DNA of 9,215 nucleotides from Proteobacteria bacterium UBA1844 (GCA_002338615.1 DDIS01000064.1:47783-56997), one strand, 5' to 3'; shown: positions 1 to 7,050, counted from the stretch's first letter. Numbers and translations are program-made. Notes: generated by a model not told the origin, from the sequence alone.

Positions 1-333
1 GCCCCCGCCAATGCCGGTGGCACACAAAACCTGCTCGTGCCGGGCAACAGCGGTGACCTCGAATCCCTCATAGGCGAGATGGGCACGGGTCTTATCGTCG
101 AAGAACTGATCGGCCAGGGCGTTAACACGGTAACCGGCGACTATTCACGCGGCGTCGTCGGCCACTGGGTCGAAAACGGCGAAATCCAGTATCCAGTCCA
201 CGAAGTCACAATCGCGGGCAACCTCCGCGACCTCTACCCCCGCATAGAACGCATCGGTACCGACCAGGATTTGCGCGGCGGCATCCGCTGCGGATCGATC
301 CTGGTCGGCATGATGACAATAGCAGGCGCATAG
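1..333 (+). CDS. pmbA: PmbA/TldE metalloprotease-family protein, C-terminal part
   Basis: The reading frame is open from base 1 and ends at TAG 331-333, giving the last 110 residues of a protein whose start lies outside the window. The sequence matches what I know of the C-terminal part of PmbA (TldE): a GTGL-V-ELIGQGVN segment, then TGDYSRG, WVENGEIQYPV, TIAGNL and a final R-GSILVG-MTIAGA. In the family, PmbA/TldE pairs with TldD in a cytoplasmic protease that processes small peptides such as microcin B17 and degrades CcdA. TldD carries the zinc site and PmbA lacks it, so this subunit is probably structural or substrate-binding. The GTG at 37 is an internal codon, not a start. A short tandem repeat begins at the last base of the stop codon. 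The family assignment is firm; the partner gene is not visible. Confidence 0.93.
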   Translation, partial: APANAGGTQNLLVPGNSGDLESLIGEMGTGLIVEELIGQGVNTVTGDYSRGVVGHWVENGEIQYPVHEVTIAGNLRDLYPRIERIGTDQDLRGGIRCGSILVGMMTIAGA

Positions 334-358
334 GTTCTCTATTGGGGTTCTCTATTGG
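333..358. repeat. 13-bp perfect tandem duplication
   Basis: GGTTCTCTATTGG occurs twice head to tail (333-345 and 346-358). It begins on the last base of the pmbA stop codon and runs directly into the REP-like 15-mer that starts at 358. It marks the left boundary of the transposase block. It may be a local slippage duplication or part of the repeat associated with the transposase; the sequence does not decide. Confidence 0.8.
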
Positions 359-379
359 GACACCCACAATAATTTGTGG
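358..379. repeat. REP-like repeat, left side of the RAYT gene
   Basis: GGACACCCACAATAA (358-372) recurs exactly, in inverted orientation, at 1638-1652 on the other side of the transposase gene. Its 3' part forms a short hairpin: CCACAA (364-369), loop TAAT, TTGTGG (374-379). A conserved foot next to a small hairpin is the usual form of the REP sequences that RAYT enzymes recognise in other bacteria. Calling this the substrate of the adjacent transposase is inference. Confidence 0.6.
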
Positions 380-434
380 TTAACCCAAGAAAAGACACTC
401 GCTCAATTGGTGAGTCACGACGTAGAGTCAGCGC

Positions 435-1355
435 ATGACACTACCTCGCTCAGTACAAATCAATCCGGAATTTACACCCTACTATCACTGTGTGAGTCGC
501 TGTGTCCGTCGGGCATTTCTATGCGGCGAGGATCCGGTAACGGGGTTCAACTTCGAGCATCGTCGCCATTGGATAGAAGCACGAATACTGGAATTGGCCG
601 AAATTTTTGCAATCGACGTGTGTGCATATGCGGTGATGAACAATCACTACCATCTTGTTTTGCGCCTCAATGTCAATAGGCAAACGGTTTGGACTGACAA
701 CGAAGTCACCATGCAATGGCAGCGTCTGCATGCGTTACCAGACAACTTTGATTGCCTCGATACGTTAGCTACTCAACGTCAAATCGCGATCTGGCGTGAG
801 CGTCTGGGAAGCATCAGTTGGTTTATGAAGAGCCTCAATGAGCCACTCGCCCGCTGGGCTAACAAGGAAGATGGCTGCAAAGGTCGGTTTTGGGAAGGCC
901 GGTTCCGGTCCCAGGCGTTGTTGGATGATGCGGCACTTTTAAAATGTATGGCGTACGTCGATCTCAATCCGGTTCGCGCCAGAATAGCGGACACGCCCGA
1001 AGAGTCGAATTACACTTCGATTCAGGCCAGGATTCAAGGTCGTGATCACAGTCTCGCGGCACTTCGGCATCAACCAACACGCGCGCACCGAAGCTTTTCA
1101 TTGCCAATTCGTTATGATGAGTACCTCAGCCTGGTCGATTGGACTGGACGCCATATCCGGCGCGGAAAACGTGGCGCTATCGCGAAAGTCGCACCACCTA
1201 TTGTCCAACGTCTGCAAGGCGCAAACGACGCGGTTTGGCGGGACGAGATGATGCATTTGAGCCGTCGCTATTGCCGAGCCATCGGCAGCATTTCGTCACT
1301 GTTTGTTTATCGTGAAAGTTTAGGTCAGCAAAGACTGAACGGCCTGACCATCTAG
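435..1355 (+). CDS. REP-associated tyrosine transposase (RAYT, Y1/HUH family)
   Basis: A 306-residue protein of the Y1 (IS200-like) transposase superfamily. Visible signatures are the N-terminal YYHCVSRCVRRAFLCG strand region (about 16-31), the HUH metal-binding motif NHYHLVL with H71 and H73, the FWEGRFRSQAL segment (152-162), and CMAYVDLNPVRARI (171-184) in which Y174 is the likely nucleophile. About 85 residues follow (224-306), a C-terminal extension found in the long RAYT proteins. RAYTs cut and join single-stranded REP DNA; they are usually single-copy chromosomal genes and not parts of classical insertion sequences. The gene sits between the 3' ends of pmbA and yihY, and REP-like 15-mers lie outside it on both sides in inverted orientation. 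The frame is intact and the active-site residues are present, so it looks functional. ATG 435 has only a weak Shine-Dalgarno (TAGAG). I see no clear promoter or terminator. Confidence 0.9.
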   Translation: MTLPRSVQINPEFTPYYHCVSRCVRRAFLCGEDPVTGFNFEHRRHWIEARILELAEIFAIDVCAYAVMNNHYHLVLRLNVNRQTVWTDNEVTMQWQRLHALPDNFDCLDTLATQRQIAIWRERLGSISWFMKSLNEPLARWANKEDGCKGRFWEGRFRSQALLDDAALLKCMAYVDLNPVRARIADTPEESNYTSIQARIQGRDHSLAALRHQPTRAHRSFSLPIRYDEYLSLVDWTGRHIRRGKRGAIAKVAPPIVQRLQGANDAVWRDEMMHLSRRYCRAIGSISSLFVYRESLGQQRLNGLTI

Positions 1356-1603
1356 CGTCCTTTGCGCTAATTCGCTATTTTTCTCTGCTGCTTTTTTGCG
1401 CTCTGCGGCGTCATGCTTCTTTGCCAACATGCATAGAGCGGCAAAACAAATGGTCGCAAAGTAAATTGACCGAAATAACCAGACGGGACAGTATATTTTG
1501 CAATTAAAAGACCAGAAGTGGTCATCAGCTACCGGAGTTGCAGCATCATGCACGCGGCAATCTCGAATTCGACGCGCCGACGGCGATTCCGCGGTTCTAA
1601 AGC
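1356..1603. other. Intergenic region after the RAYT gene, orphan promoter-like signal
   Basis: This stretch lies between the RAYT stop and the right-hand repeats and contains no convincing gene. It begins pyrimidine-rich with T runs (about 1379-1397), but I see no strong stem before them, so a terminator is not supported. TTGACC (1466-1471) and CAGTAT (1489-1494) are 17 bp apart and resemble a weak sigma70 promoter on the + strand. Downstream is the dyad GACCA-GAAG-TGGTC (1510-1523), operator-like in form. A 36-codon frame from ATG 1548, with GGAG at 1533-1536, runs through both repeats to TAA 1656-1658; I do not recognise it and do not call it a gene. Confidence 0.4.
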
Positions 1604-1665
1604 GTATTGTGCGTGTCCTTTTGATAACTCCCAGGGGTTATTGTGGGTGTCCTTGTAACTCTCCA
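1604..1665. repeat. Two tandem REP-like copies, right side of the RAYT gene
   Basis: Read on the minus strand there are two similar units 34 bp apart. The first contains GGACACCCACAATAA (1652 to 1638), identical to the left copy. The second contains GGACACGCACAATAC (1618 to 1604), 13 of 15 identical. The similarity extends beyond the 15-mer: each is preceded by a related GAGTTA-CAA or GAGTTATCAAAA stretch. Between them is a hairpin, ATAACTC (1624-1630), loop CCAG, GGGTTAT (1635-1641), with one G-T pair. The first unit encodes the last residues and stop of yihY. The copies are therefore either REP elements that have captured the gene end or a duplication of the gene end. Confidence 0.65.
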
Positions 1666-2978
1666 TCCAGCAGATCCGATAGGCTCGCGTCGCCCAGCGT
1701 TCTTGCGACGGCCGCATCGACTTCGGCGCCGATGGAATTAACCTCTGCTGTCCAGCGCGGAACCTGGTGGGAACCGGTTTCACCTTGCACACGGACGACC
1801 GCCAGGATGTCATTCAAGCTGATACGGTTCATTTCACGGCCGGGCAGGATTTGTTCCTGTTCCGAAACTGTCAGCAGGCCGGATGCCTGCAAGCTTGCCA
1901 GCGTTGGCGCCAGGGTCAGCGATGGGATGCGCAAGGCACTCGCGAGTCGCGGTACGGTCATGCCTTCGCCCGGCTCACGAAACTCCCGGCCGACGAGGAA
2001 CATAATATTGAGTACCAGGCGCTCACGCATCGAACATGACAGGCGTGGCTCCCGCCGGCCGAGGCGCAAGTATGCGGGGTTCTGAAAATAAAACGCGAGC
2101 TGGGCGCCGATGAGCAATATCAACCAATTCAGGTACAGCCATATCAGCGCAAAAATTGCGATGGCGAAACTCGCGTAGACGACCTGTTTGCCTGTCGAGT
2201 CACTGACGAAAGCAGCAAACGCCGAACTGGCTACCGCCCACATAACACCACCGGCGACGCCCCCGACCAGTGCCGAGCGAAATTGCACATTGGTGTTTGG
2301 TACAAACATATACAGGAACGTAAATACTGCAATGACGATGAGATAGGGCACCAGCTTGCCAAACACATCGAGAACAGGCCCGACGAAATTATTATTGATC
2401 AGGTACTGCATGATATTGTCGTTTTGCAAGGTGGTCAGAAGCCCCAGCGCAATCACGATCAGTACCGGGCCGATCAGCAATACAAGACTGTATTCCGTGA
2501 AGCGGCGGGCAAAACTGCGAGACTCGGAAACGTACCAGACGTAATTAAAGCTTTCCTCGATCTTCTGAACCATCGAGATCGCCGTATACAGAAAAAAAGT
2601 CAGTCCGATGCCACCGAGCACGCTGCCGTTAACGTTCTCGACCAGTCGCATCACCTGATCAGTAATCTGGGTGCCTTTGTCACCAAGTGGCTCGAGTACC
2701 ACGGAAAGGCGATGCTTGAGATCGTTGTGCACGCCAAGTCCCTTCAGAACAGAAAAACTGAAGGCGAGCAGGGGCACAATGGACAGTAGAGTTGTGTAGA
2801 CGAGACTCATGGCGCGCAACGTAAGTTGTCCGGACATTACGTCGCGCAGCACCGCGAAGAGATAACGCATTACGGTGGCTAGTAGCCGCCCTGGGAAGCC
2901 ATACTTCGAGAGCATGTCTCCCCAGACCAGCGCCTCGAGTCGCATCTGCAGGTTCGCAATCATGCGCGCATTGTACAT
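1638..2978 (-). CDS. yihY: YihY/BrkB family inner-membrane protein with C-terminal winged-helix-like domain
   Basis: A 446-residue protein of the YihY/virulence factor BrkB family. About six hydrophobic segments are visible near residues 55-80, 118-145, 163-185, 205-227, 235-258 and 268-298. Family hallmarks include AMSLVYTTLLSIVPLLA (56-72), GSVLGGIGL (118-126), FVPNTNVQFRSALVGG (225-240) and the YLNWLILLIGAQLAF segment (282-296). A soluble tail follows; residues about 315-375 look like a helix-turn-helix or winged-helix fold, seen in the longer family members. The family is an integral inner-membrane protein of unsettled biochemical role; an RNase BN label on old annotations is known to be wrong. 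ATG 2978 has no strong ribosome site, and ATG at 2963 or 2945 is possible. It lies 65 bp downstream of purC on the same strand. The last codons (GHPQ-stop) fall inside a REP-like repeat, so the C-terminus may be acquired. Confidence 0.9.
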   Translation of the reverse strand: MYNARMIANLQMRLEALVWGDMLSKYGFPGRLLATVMRYLFAVLRDVMSGQLTLRAMSLVYTTLLSIVPLLAFSFSVLKGLGVHNDLKHRLSVVLEPLGDKGTQITDQVMRLVENVNGSVLGGIGLTFFLYTAISMVQKIEESFNYVWYVSESRSFARRFTEYSLVLLIGPVLIVIALGLLTTLQNDNIMQYLINNNFVGPVLDVFGKLVPYLIVIAVFTFLYMFVPNTNVQFRSALVGGVAGGVMWAVASSAFAAFVSDSTGKQVVYASFAIAIFALIWLYLNWLILLIGAQLAFYFQNPAYLRLGRREPRLSCSMRERLVLNIMFLVGREFREPGEGMTVPRLASALRIPSLTLAPTLASLQASGLLTVSEQEQILPGREMNRISLNDILAVVRVQGETGSHQVPRWTAEVNSIGAEVDAAVARTLGDASLSDLLDGELQGHPQ

Positions 2979-2983
2979 TGACT

Positions 2984-2998
2984 CAGGCGATTAGCCTG
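2984..2998. promoter_or_regulatory. Small hairpin just upstream of the yihY start
   Basis: CAGGC (2984-2988) and GCCTG (2994-2998) form a 5-bp stem with a 5-base loop, ending five bases before the yihY ATG in the purC-yihY spacer. No T run follows on the minus strand, so it is not an intrinsic terminator for purC. In mRNA it could affect ribosome access to yihY, but a stem this short may be chance. Confidence 0.25.
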
Positions 2999-3043
2999 CG
3001 GTAACGATCAAGCACGGGCGGACGCGTGCGAGAATGGCCACCG

Positions 3044-3937
3044 CTAGTTTCTGGTCAGAGTATCAAGTGCTTCCTGATACCTGGCGGCGGTCTGCGCAAG
3101 AACCTCTGCTGGCAGACGCGGGCCGGGTGCCTTCCGGTTCCAGTCCAGCGTGTCCAGATAGTCCCGCACGAATTGCTTGTCAAAACTCGGTGGGCTGATT
3201 CCCTTCCGGTAGCTTGTGACCGGCCAGAAGCGCGATGAATCCGGTGTCAGCACCTCATCGATAAGGTGCAGCTGGCCACGGTCGTCAAGGCCAAATTCAA
3301 ATTTTGTATCGGCAATGATAATGCCGCGGCCAAGAGCGAAACGGGCGGCACGCTCGTAGATGCGGACGGCAACATCGCGCACTGTCTTGGCGAGTTCATC
3401 GCCGATCAGCTCCACCACCTGATCAAAACTGATGTTCTCATCATGTTCGCCTGCCGCCGCTTTGCTCGCCGGCGCGAACAGTGGCCGCGGCAATTTCGCC
3501 GCCTGCTCAAGTCCACCTGGAAGCTGATGGCCGCTCGTGGTACCTGTAGCCTGATAGTCCCGCCAGCCGGAGCCGATCAGGTAACCGCGCACGACGGCTT
3601 CGATCGGCAAGGGTGCTAGTCGCCTGACAACCAGCGACCGGTTCGCCAGAACCTCACGCTGCCGCTCATTGCGGATGACATCGCCGATGTCGAGTCCGGT
3701 AAGCTGGTTGGGAATGATGTCCGCCATTTTCTCGAACCAGAACAGCGATAGCCGGGTGAGCACGGCACCCTTGCCCGGAACGGGGTCGGGCATTATAACG
3801 TCGTATGCCGAGAGGCGGTCTGTTGTGACAATCAACAGGTGATCGTCATCGACCGCATACAGGTCGCGCACTTTGCCACGGCCGAGCAACGGCAGTTCAG
3901 TGAGCTTGGATTCGTACATGACATCATGACGTTTCAT
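3044..3937 (-). CDS. purC: Phosphoribosylaminoimidazole-succinocarboxamide synthase (SAICAR synthetase)
   Basis: A 297-residue cytoplasmic enzyme of de novo purine synthesis that joins CAIR and L-aspartate using ATP to give SAICAR. Visible motifs are GRGKVRDLY (19-27, nucleotide-binding loop), [13 protein letters not shown] (38-50), [14 protein letters not shown] (115-128), the first family signature with [13 protein letters not shown] (159-171), the second with [13 protein letters not shown] (206-218), and [15 protein letters not shown] (225-239). It is the long form (about 300 residues, resembling the yeast type) and not the 237-residue E. coli form. ATG 3937 is taken as start, although ATG 3919 (MYESKL) is equally open and neither has a strong ribosome site; overlapping short upstream frames suggest possible translational coupling. 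It is divergent from djlA and upstream of yihY. I see no convincing PurR box. Confidence 0.96.
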   Translation of the reverse strand: MKRHDVMYESKLTELPLLGRGKVRDLYAVDDDHLLIVTTDRLSAYDVIMPDPVPGKGAVLTRLSLFWFEKMADIIPNQLTGLDIGDVIRNERQREVLANRSLVVRRLAPLPIEAVVRGYLIGSGWRDYQATGTTSGHQLPGGLEQAAKLPRPLFAPASKAAAGEHDENISFDQVVELIGDELAKTVRDVAVRIYERAARFALGRGIIIADTKFEFGLDDRGQLHLIDEVLTPDSSRFWPVTSYRKGISPPSFDKQFVRDYLDTLDWNRKAPGPRLPAEVLAQTAARYQEALDTLTRN

Positions 3938-4085
3938 TGCCGCATATCTTCATCAGCATCAGGATGACCGCGATGATCGCCGTATGCTGCGCACATCGCA
4001 AGTCGTTCACGCTTCCTGATTGCGTAGGAAAAAACCTCGACAACCGTTAGGATTGTCCGAACCGATTGGCCTGGGGGCTACTTTA

Positions 4086-4880
4086 TTGTATTGGGGAAAA
4101 ATCATCGGCACGCTCGTGGGCCTTGCAACTATGAAGCCCTTGCTTGGCCTGCTCGGCCTGTTCCTTGGCCATCAGTTTGATCGAGGCTTTCAAGCCCGAT
4201 ACCAGCAGTTTCGGGAGCAGGGCGAGACCGTCGTTGGACTGAGCGACGCGTTTGTCGAGGTGCTGTTCAAGTGCATGGGGCACCTGGCCAAAATAGACGG
4301 GCGGGTGAGCGAAGATGAAATTCGCGCTGCACGATCCGTCATGCATCGTATCGGCCTCGGGCCTGCCAAGGTACAACATGCGATCGGCTGGTTTAATGCC
4401 GGCAAGGATCCTGCATTTCGCCTGGTACCCGCGGTACAGTCCTTGCGACGCTATGGCGCGCAGCGTGCCGACGCTCAGCGGGTATTTTTAAGGTTGCTGC
4501 TCGAAGTGTCATTGGCGAAAAGTCGCATGTCGCAAGAGGAGCGGGCGGCAATCTGGGCGATTTGCAGCGAGCTAGGGATTGGGCGCGTTGAACTGGCGCA
4601 ACTTGAGGCTATGATCCGTGCGCAGAAAAGCTTTCGACATTCGCCAGCCGGCGATGCGGATTCCGCGCGCATACAGGCTGCCTACAACGCGCTCGGGCTG
4701 GACCAGTCGGCCACCAACGCCGAAATCAAGAAAGCCTACCGTCGCCTGATGAACAAGAATCACCCGGACAAGATTGCATCCTCGAGGCCAGGCGCCGTGG
4801 CCATGGCTGAGTCAGAGCGACGTACCCGCGAGGTACTGAGCGCCTATGAACTGCTCAAAGTGCGCAGGGCGATCCGCTGA
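4086..4880 (+). CDS. djlA: DnaJ-like co-chaperone DjlA, membrane-anchored
   Basis: A type III J-domain protein that stimulates DnaK from the inner membrane. I place the start at TTG 4086, giving 264 residues beginning MYWGKIIGTLVGL, which matches the E. coli DjlA start (MQYWGKIIG, 271 residues). GGGGG at 4073-4077 lies eight bases upstream as a ribosome site. The frame is also open upstream to TTG 4020 (22 more residues, arginine/lysine-rich), but nothing there looks like a ribosome site. In the 264-residue form, residues 1-28 are one membrane segment with the glycine-rich character of DjlA. Residues about 55-180 are a TerB-like helical domain (GHLAKIDGRVSEDEI). The J domain occupies the end (about 196-262), with the HPD motif at 226-228 and KKAYRRLM before it. 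It is divergent from purC, and rpe follows after 58 bp. Confidence 0.92.
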   Translation: MYWGKIIGTLVGLATMKPLLGLLGLFLGHQFDRGFQARYQQFREQGETVVGLSDAFVEVLFKCMGHLAKIDGRVSEDEIRAARSVMHRIGLGPAKVQHAIGWFNAGKDPAFRLVPAVQSLRRYGAQRADAQRVFLRLLLEVSLAKSRMSQEERAAIWAICSELGIGRVELAQLEAMIRAQKSFRHSPAGDADSARIQAAYNALGLDQSATNAEIKKAYRRLMNKNHPDKIASSRPGAVAMAESERRTREVLSAYELLKVRRAIR

Positions 4881-4938
4881 CGAGAAGTCGAACATGCACG
4901 ATGCATAAGGTACATTTGGCCATACACACCGGACAACG

Positions 4939-5622
4939 ATGCAGGACAATGCTGTGAAACCTCTTATCGCCCCTTCGATACTTTCCGCAGATTTTGCAAG
5001 ACTCGGCGACGAGGTGCAGGCGGTATTGTCTGCCGGCGCAGATATCGTGCATTTTGACGTAATGGACAATCACTTCGTGCCGAATCTGACAATCGGCCCA
5101 CTGATCTGCGAGGCGCTCAGGAAGTTCGGCATAACGGCACCCATCGACGTGCACCTGATGGTCGAACCGGTGGACCGGATTATTCCCGACTTCGCGGCAG
5201 CGGGCGCGAGCTACATTACTTTCCATCCCGAGGCCAGCTGGCACGTGGATCGAACGCTTGGCCTGATTCGCGAGACGGGCGTCAAGGCGGGACTGGTTTT
5301 CAATCCAGCGACGCCACTGAACTGGCTGGAACACGTGATGGACAAGCTTGACATGATTCTGATCATGTCTGTCAACCCGGGGTTCGGCGGGCAGAAGTTT
5401 ATTCCGGCAGCTCTTGATAAACTAAAAGAGGCGCGCGCCCTGATCGATGCGAGCGGCTACGATATCCGGCTGGAAATCGACGGTGGTGTCAAGACAGGGA
5501 ATATTGGGGCGATTGCAGCGGCAGGGGCTGATACGTTCGTAGCGGGATCTGCAATATTTGGCAGTGAGGACTACGCGGCGACCATCGCCGCGATGAAGTC
5601 TGAAATAGCTAAAGCGAGCTGA
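4939..5622 (+). CDS. rpe: Ribulose-phosphate 3-epimerase
   Basis: Interconverts D-ribulose 5-phosphate and D-xylulose 5-phosphate in the pentose phosphate pathway. The protein is a complete TIM barrel of 227 residues (E. coli 225). Visible are [14 protein letters not shown] (10-23), [17 protein letters not shown] (38-54), [12 protein letters not shown] (69-80), FHPEA (95-99), SVNPGFGGQ (144-152), LEIDGGV (178-184) and the phosphate loop VAGSAIF (201-207). The metal ligands H38, D40, H72 and D181 are present. Two starts compete: ATG 4939, with GGA five bases upstream, and in-frame GTG 4954, with AGGA at 4943-4946 seven bases upstream, which gives 222 residues starting [10 protein letters not shown], closer to E. 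coli. It follows djlA by 58 bp and converges on the crp-like gene. I see no clear terminator in the 30-bp gap. Confidence 0.97.
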   Translation: MQDNAVKPLIAPSILSADFARLGDEVQAVLSAGADIVHFDVMDNHFVPNLTIGPLICEALRKFGITAPIDVHLMVEPVDRIIPDFAAAGASYITFHPEASWHVDRTLGLIRETGVKAGLVFNPATPLNWLEHVMDKLDMILIMSVNPGFGGQKFIPAALDKLKEARALIDASGYDIRLEIDGGVKTGNIGAIAAAGADTFVAGSAIFGSEDYAATIAAMKSEIAKAS

Positions 5623-5652
5623 GTTCCCGCAGCGGGGCGACAACCAGGACGA

Positions 5653-6306
5653 CTAGAACTTGCGGTTGGGCCGGGCGCCAAAGACAACAATCGTCTTGCC
5701 GCTGGCAGAGACCAGTCCCTGTTCTTCAAGTACCTTGAGCACGCGCCCGGCCATCTCCCGGGAGCAGCCCACGAGTCGGCTCAGTTCCTGGCGACTGACC
5801 TTGATTTGCATACCATCAGGATGGGTCATTGCGTCAGGCTCGTTGCACAGGTCCATGATTGCGTGCGCTACGCGGCCGGTTACATCGACGAATGCGAGGT
5901 CGCCCAATTTGCGGTTGGTTCGGTCGAGGCGGGTTGCCAACTGGGTTGCAAGCTCAAACACGAGGCCCGGGCTTTCGCTTGCAATCTGTCGAAAGCGCGG
6001 GTAGGTCATCTCGGCAATTTCACATTCGGTACGGGTTCGCACCCATGCGCTGCGTGTCGGTTGTTCGTAAAAAAGCCCCATTTCGCCGAAAAACTGGCCC
6101 TTGTTCAGATAAGCCAGCACCATTTCGTTGCCGTCCTCATCCTCGATCATGACTTCTACCGATCCATCAACGATGTAGTACAGGACGTCAGGCAGATCGC
6201 CTGCATGAATCATGACGGTCTTCGACGGCACCGTCCGCACACGGCAGTAACTTAAGAAGCGGTTGATTGCCGGTACGTCGCTCAGAGTCTTCGCGTTCGT
6301 TTGCAT
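5653..6306 (-). CDS. crp: cAMP receptor protein, CRP/Vfr type transcription regulator
   Basis: A 217-residue dimeric cAMP-dependent transcription factor. The N-terminal cyclic-nucleotide domain (about 15-125) carries FGEMGLF (73-79) with G74 and E75, and RSAWVR (85-90) with R85 and S86, equivalent to the cAMP phosphate-binding residues of E. coli CRP. The dimer helix has T130-N131 where E. coli has Thr-Ser. The DNA-binding domain contains LAFVDVTGRVA (137-147), DAMTHPDGMQIKVSRQEL (158-175) and the recognition helix GCSREMAGRVLK (180-191). R183, E184 and R188 match the base-contacting residues, so it should bind a CRP-like TGTGA site. The M after RE is as in Vfr rather than E. coli CRP. AAGGA (6313-6317) lies eight bases before ATG 6306. 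It lies 79 bp downstream of coq7 on the same strand, an arrangement also seen near vfr in Pseudomonas. vfr would be an equally good symbol. Confidence 0.93.
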   Translation of the reverse strand: MQTNAKTLSDVPAINRFLSYCRVRTVPSKTVMIHAGDLPDVLYYIVDGSVEVMIEDEDGNEMVLAYLNKGQFFGEMGLFYEQPTRSAWVRTRTECEIAEMTYPRFRQIASESPGLVFELATQLATRLDRTNRKLGDLAFVDVTGRVAHAIMDLCNEPDAMTHPDGMQIKVSRQELSRLVGCSREMAGRVLKVLEEQGLVSASGKTIVVFGARPNRKF

Positions 6307-6385
6307 GGGCTGATCCTTCTTCGCTCGATCGAACCTTTTTAATACAGTTCGCCCGCTAGGGCAAGCTAAGTCCGTGTTTTCTTTA

Positions 6386-7030
6386 TCAAAGACGGTACGC
6401 GGTTGTTGTCATTATGCGCGCAGCCAGTTGCATTACCCGTTTCACCGCACCTGGCAATTCGGCTGCGCCGGCGTTTATCGCGTTGGCACCGTGCGACGCT
6501 TCTTCATCGCGCATCTGCGCAACGATCGCCCGACTCTTCAAGTCGTCTTTGGGCAATTGGCCAAGGTGCCGATCGAGATGCGCACACACCTGTTGTTCGG
6601 TTTCGGCAATAAAGCCGAGCCCCCACTTGTCCCCCAGCAAACTGCTTGCAGCACCGATGGTAAATGCGCCTCCATACCATAACGGGCTGAGCCTGCTGGG
6701 CGCGGCATCGAGCTCGGCAAGGCGTTGCTCGCACCAGGCCAGATGATCGAATTCCTCACTTGCAGCTTGTTGCAACTGCGCTTCAATGCCGCGATCGCGA
6801 GCCAGCACAGAATGCCCAAGGTACAGGGCTTGCGCCGCGACTTCGCCCGCATGATTGACGCGCATCAGGCCAGCGGCGTGCCGCGTGTCGGCGGCATCCA
6901 GTTCAGTAGCCTCGATGGCGTCGGCGGGATTCGCGCGATGGCCCTTGCCCGCAGGTGCTGCGATCGTGCGCAAGGCATTTCCCAGCCCCGCAAGTAAGCG
7001 ATCAACGGTATTGAGAGGGCGTACTTGCAT
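6386..7030 (-). CDS. coq7: 2-polyprenyl-3-methyl-6-methoxy-1,4-benzoquinone monooxygenase (Coq7)
   Basis: A di-iron, membrane-associated hydroxylase that makes the penultimate intermediate of ubiquinone in aerobic bacteria. From ATG 7030 the protein is 214 residues and starts [15 protein letters not shown], like other bacterial Coq7 N-termini. The carboxylate-bridged iron ligands are visible: E63 in [12 protein letters not shown] (59-70), E93 and H96 in [13 protein letters not shown]145 in ETEQQV, and E177 and H180 in RDEEASHG. The frame is open a further 130 codons upstream, but that stretch is arginine- and cysteine-rich, lies under the divergent gene, and is not part of the protein. There is no ribosome site before ATG 7030; a TATAAT ends seven bases before it, so the mRNA may be leaderless (in-frame GTG 7036 is an alternative). 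The crp-like gene follows after 79 bp. Confidence 0.95.
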   Translation of the reverse strand: MQVRPLNTVDRLLAGLGNALRTIAAPAGKGHRANPADAIEATELDAADTRHAAGLMRVNHAGEVAAQALYLGHSVLARDRGIEAQLQQAASEEFDHLAWCEQRLAELDAAPSRLSPLWYGGAFTIGAASSLLGDKWGLGFIAETEQQVCAHLDRHLGQLPKDDLKSRAIVAQMRDEEASHGANAINAGAAELPGAVKRVMQLAARIMTTTAYRL

Positions 7031-7037
7031 GCGCACG

Positions 7038-7043
7038 ATTATA
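7038..7043 (-). promoter_or_regulatory. Consensus -10 element of the coq7 promoter
   Basis: TATAAT on the minus strand ends seven bases before the coq7 ATG (7030). A transcript starting at the usual distance would begin at about 7031, essentially on the start codon. The -35 region is poor and is occupied by the palindrome at 7051-7068. That fits a promoter needing an activator, or a repressible one. The start site is inferred. Confidence 0.5.
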
Positions 7044-7050
7044 CCCGACT

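Noticed and set aside
374..679. 101-codon open frame on the + strand overlapping the start of the RAYT gene
   Set aside because: It is in another frame from the clear HUH transposase, has no recognisable domain and is serine/cysteine-rich as shadow frames are.
1548..1658. 36-codon frame with a GGAG ribosome site running through both right-hand repeats
   Set aside because: The product is arginine-rich and then repeat-encoded, with no recognisable similarity. It may be a chance frame.
1529..1813. Minus-strand open frame covering the yihY end and the tandem repeats
   Set aside because: Most of it is an alternative frame of yihY. Only its repeat-derived ELSKGHAQY part is informative, and that is reported as a finding.
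5623..5652. CCCGC/GCGGG stem between the convergent rpe and crp genes as a bidirectional terminator
   Set aside because: The loop would be too small and there is no T run on either strand.
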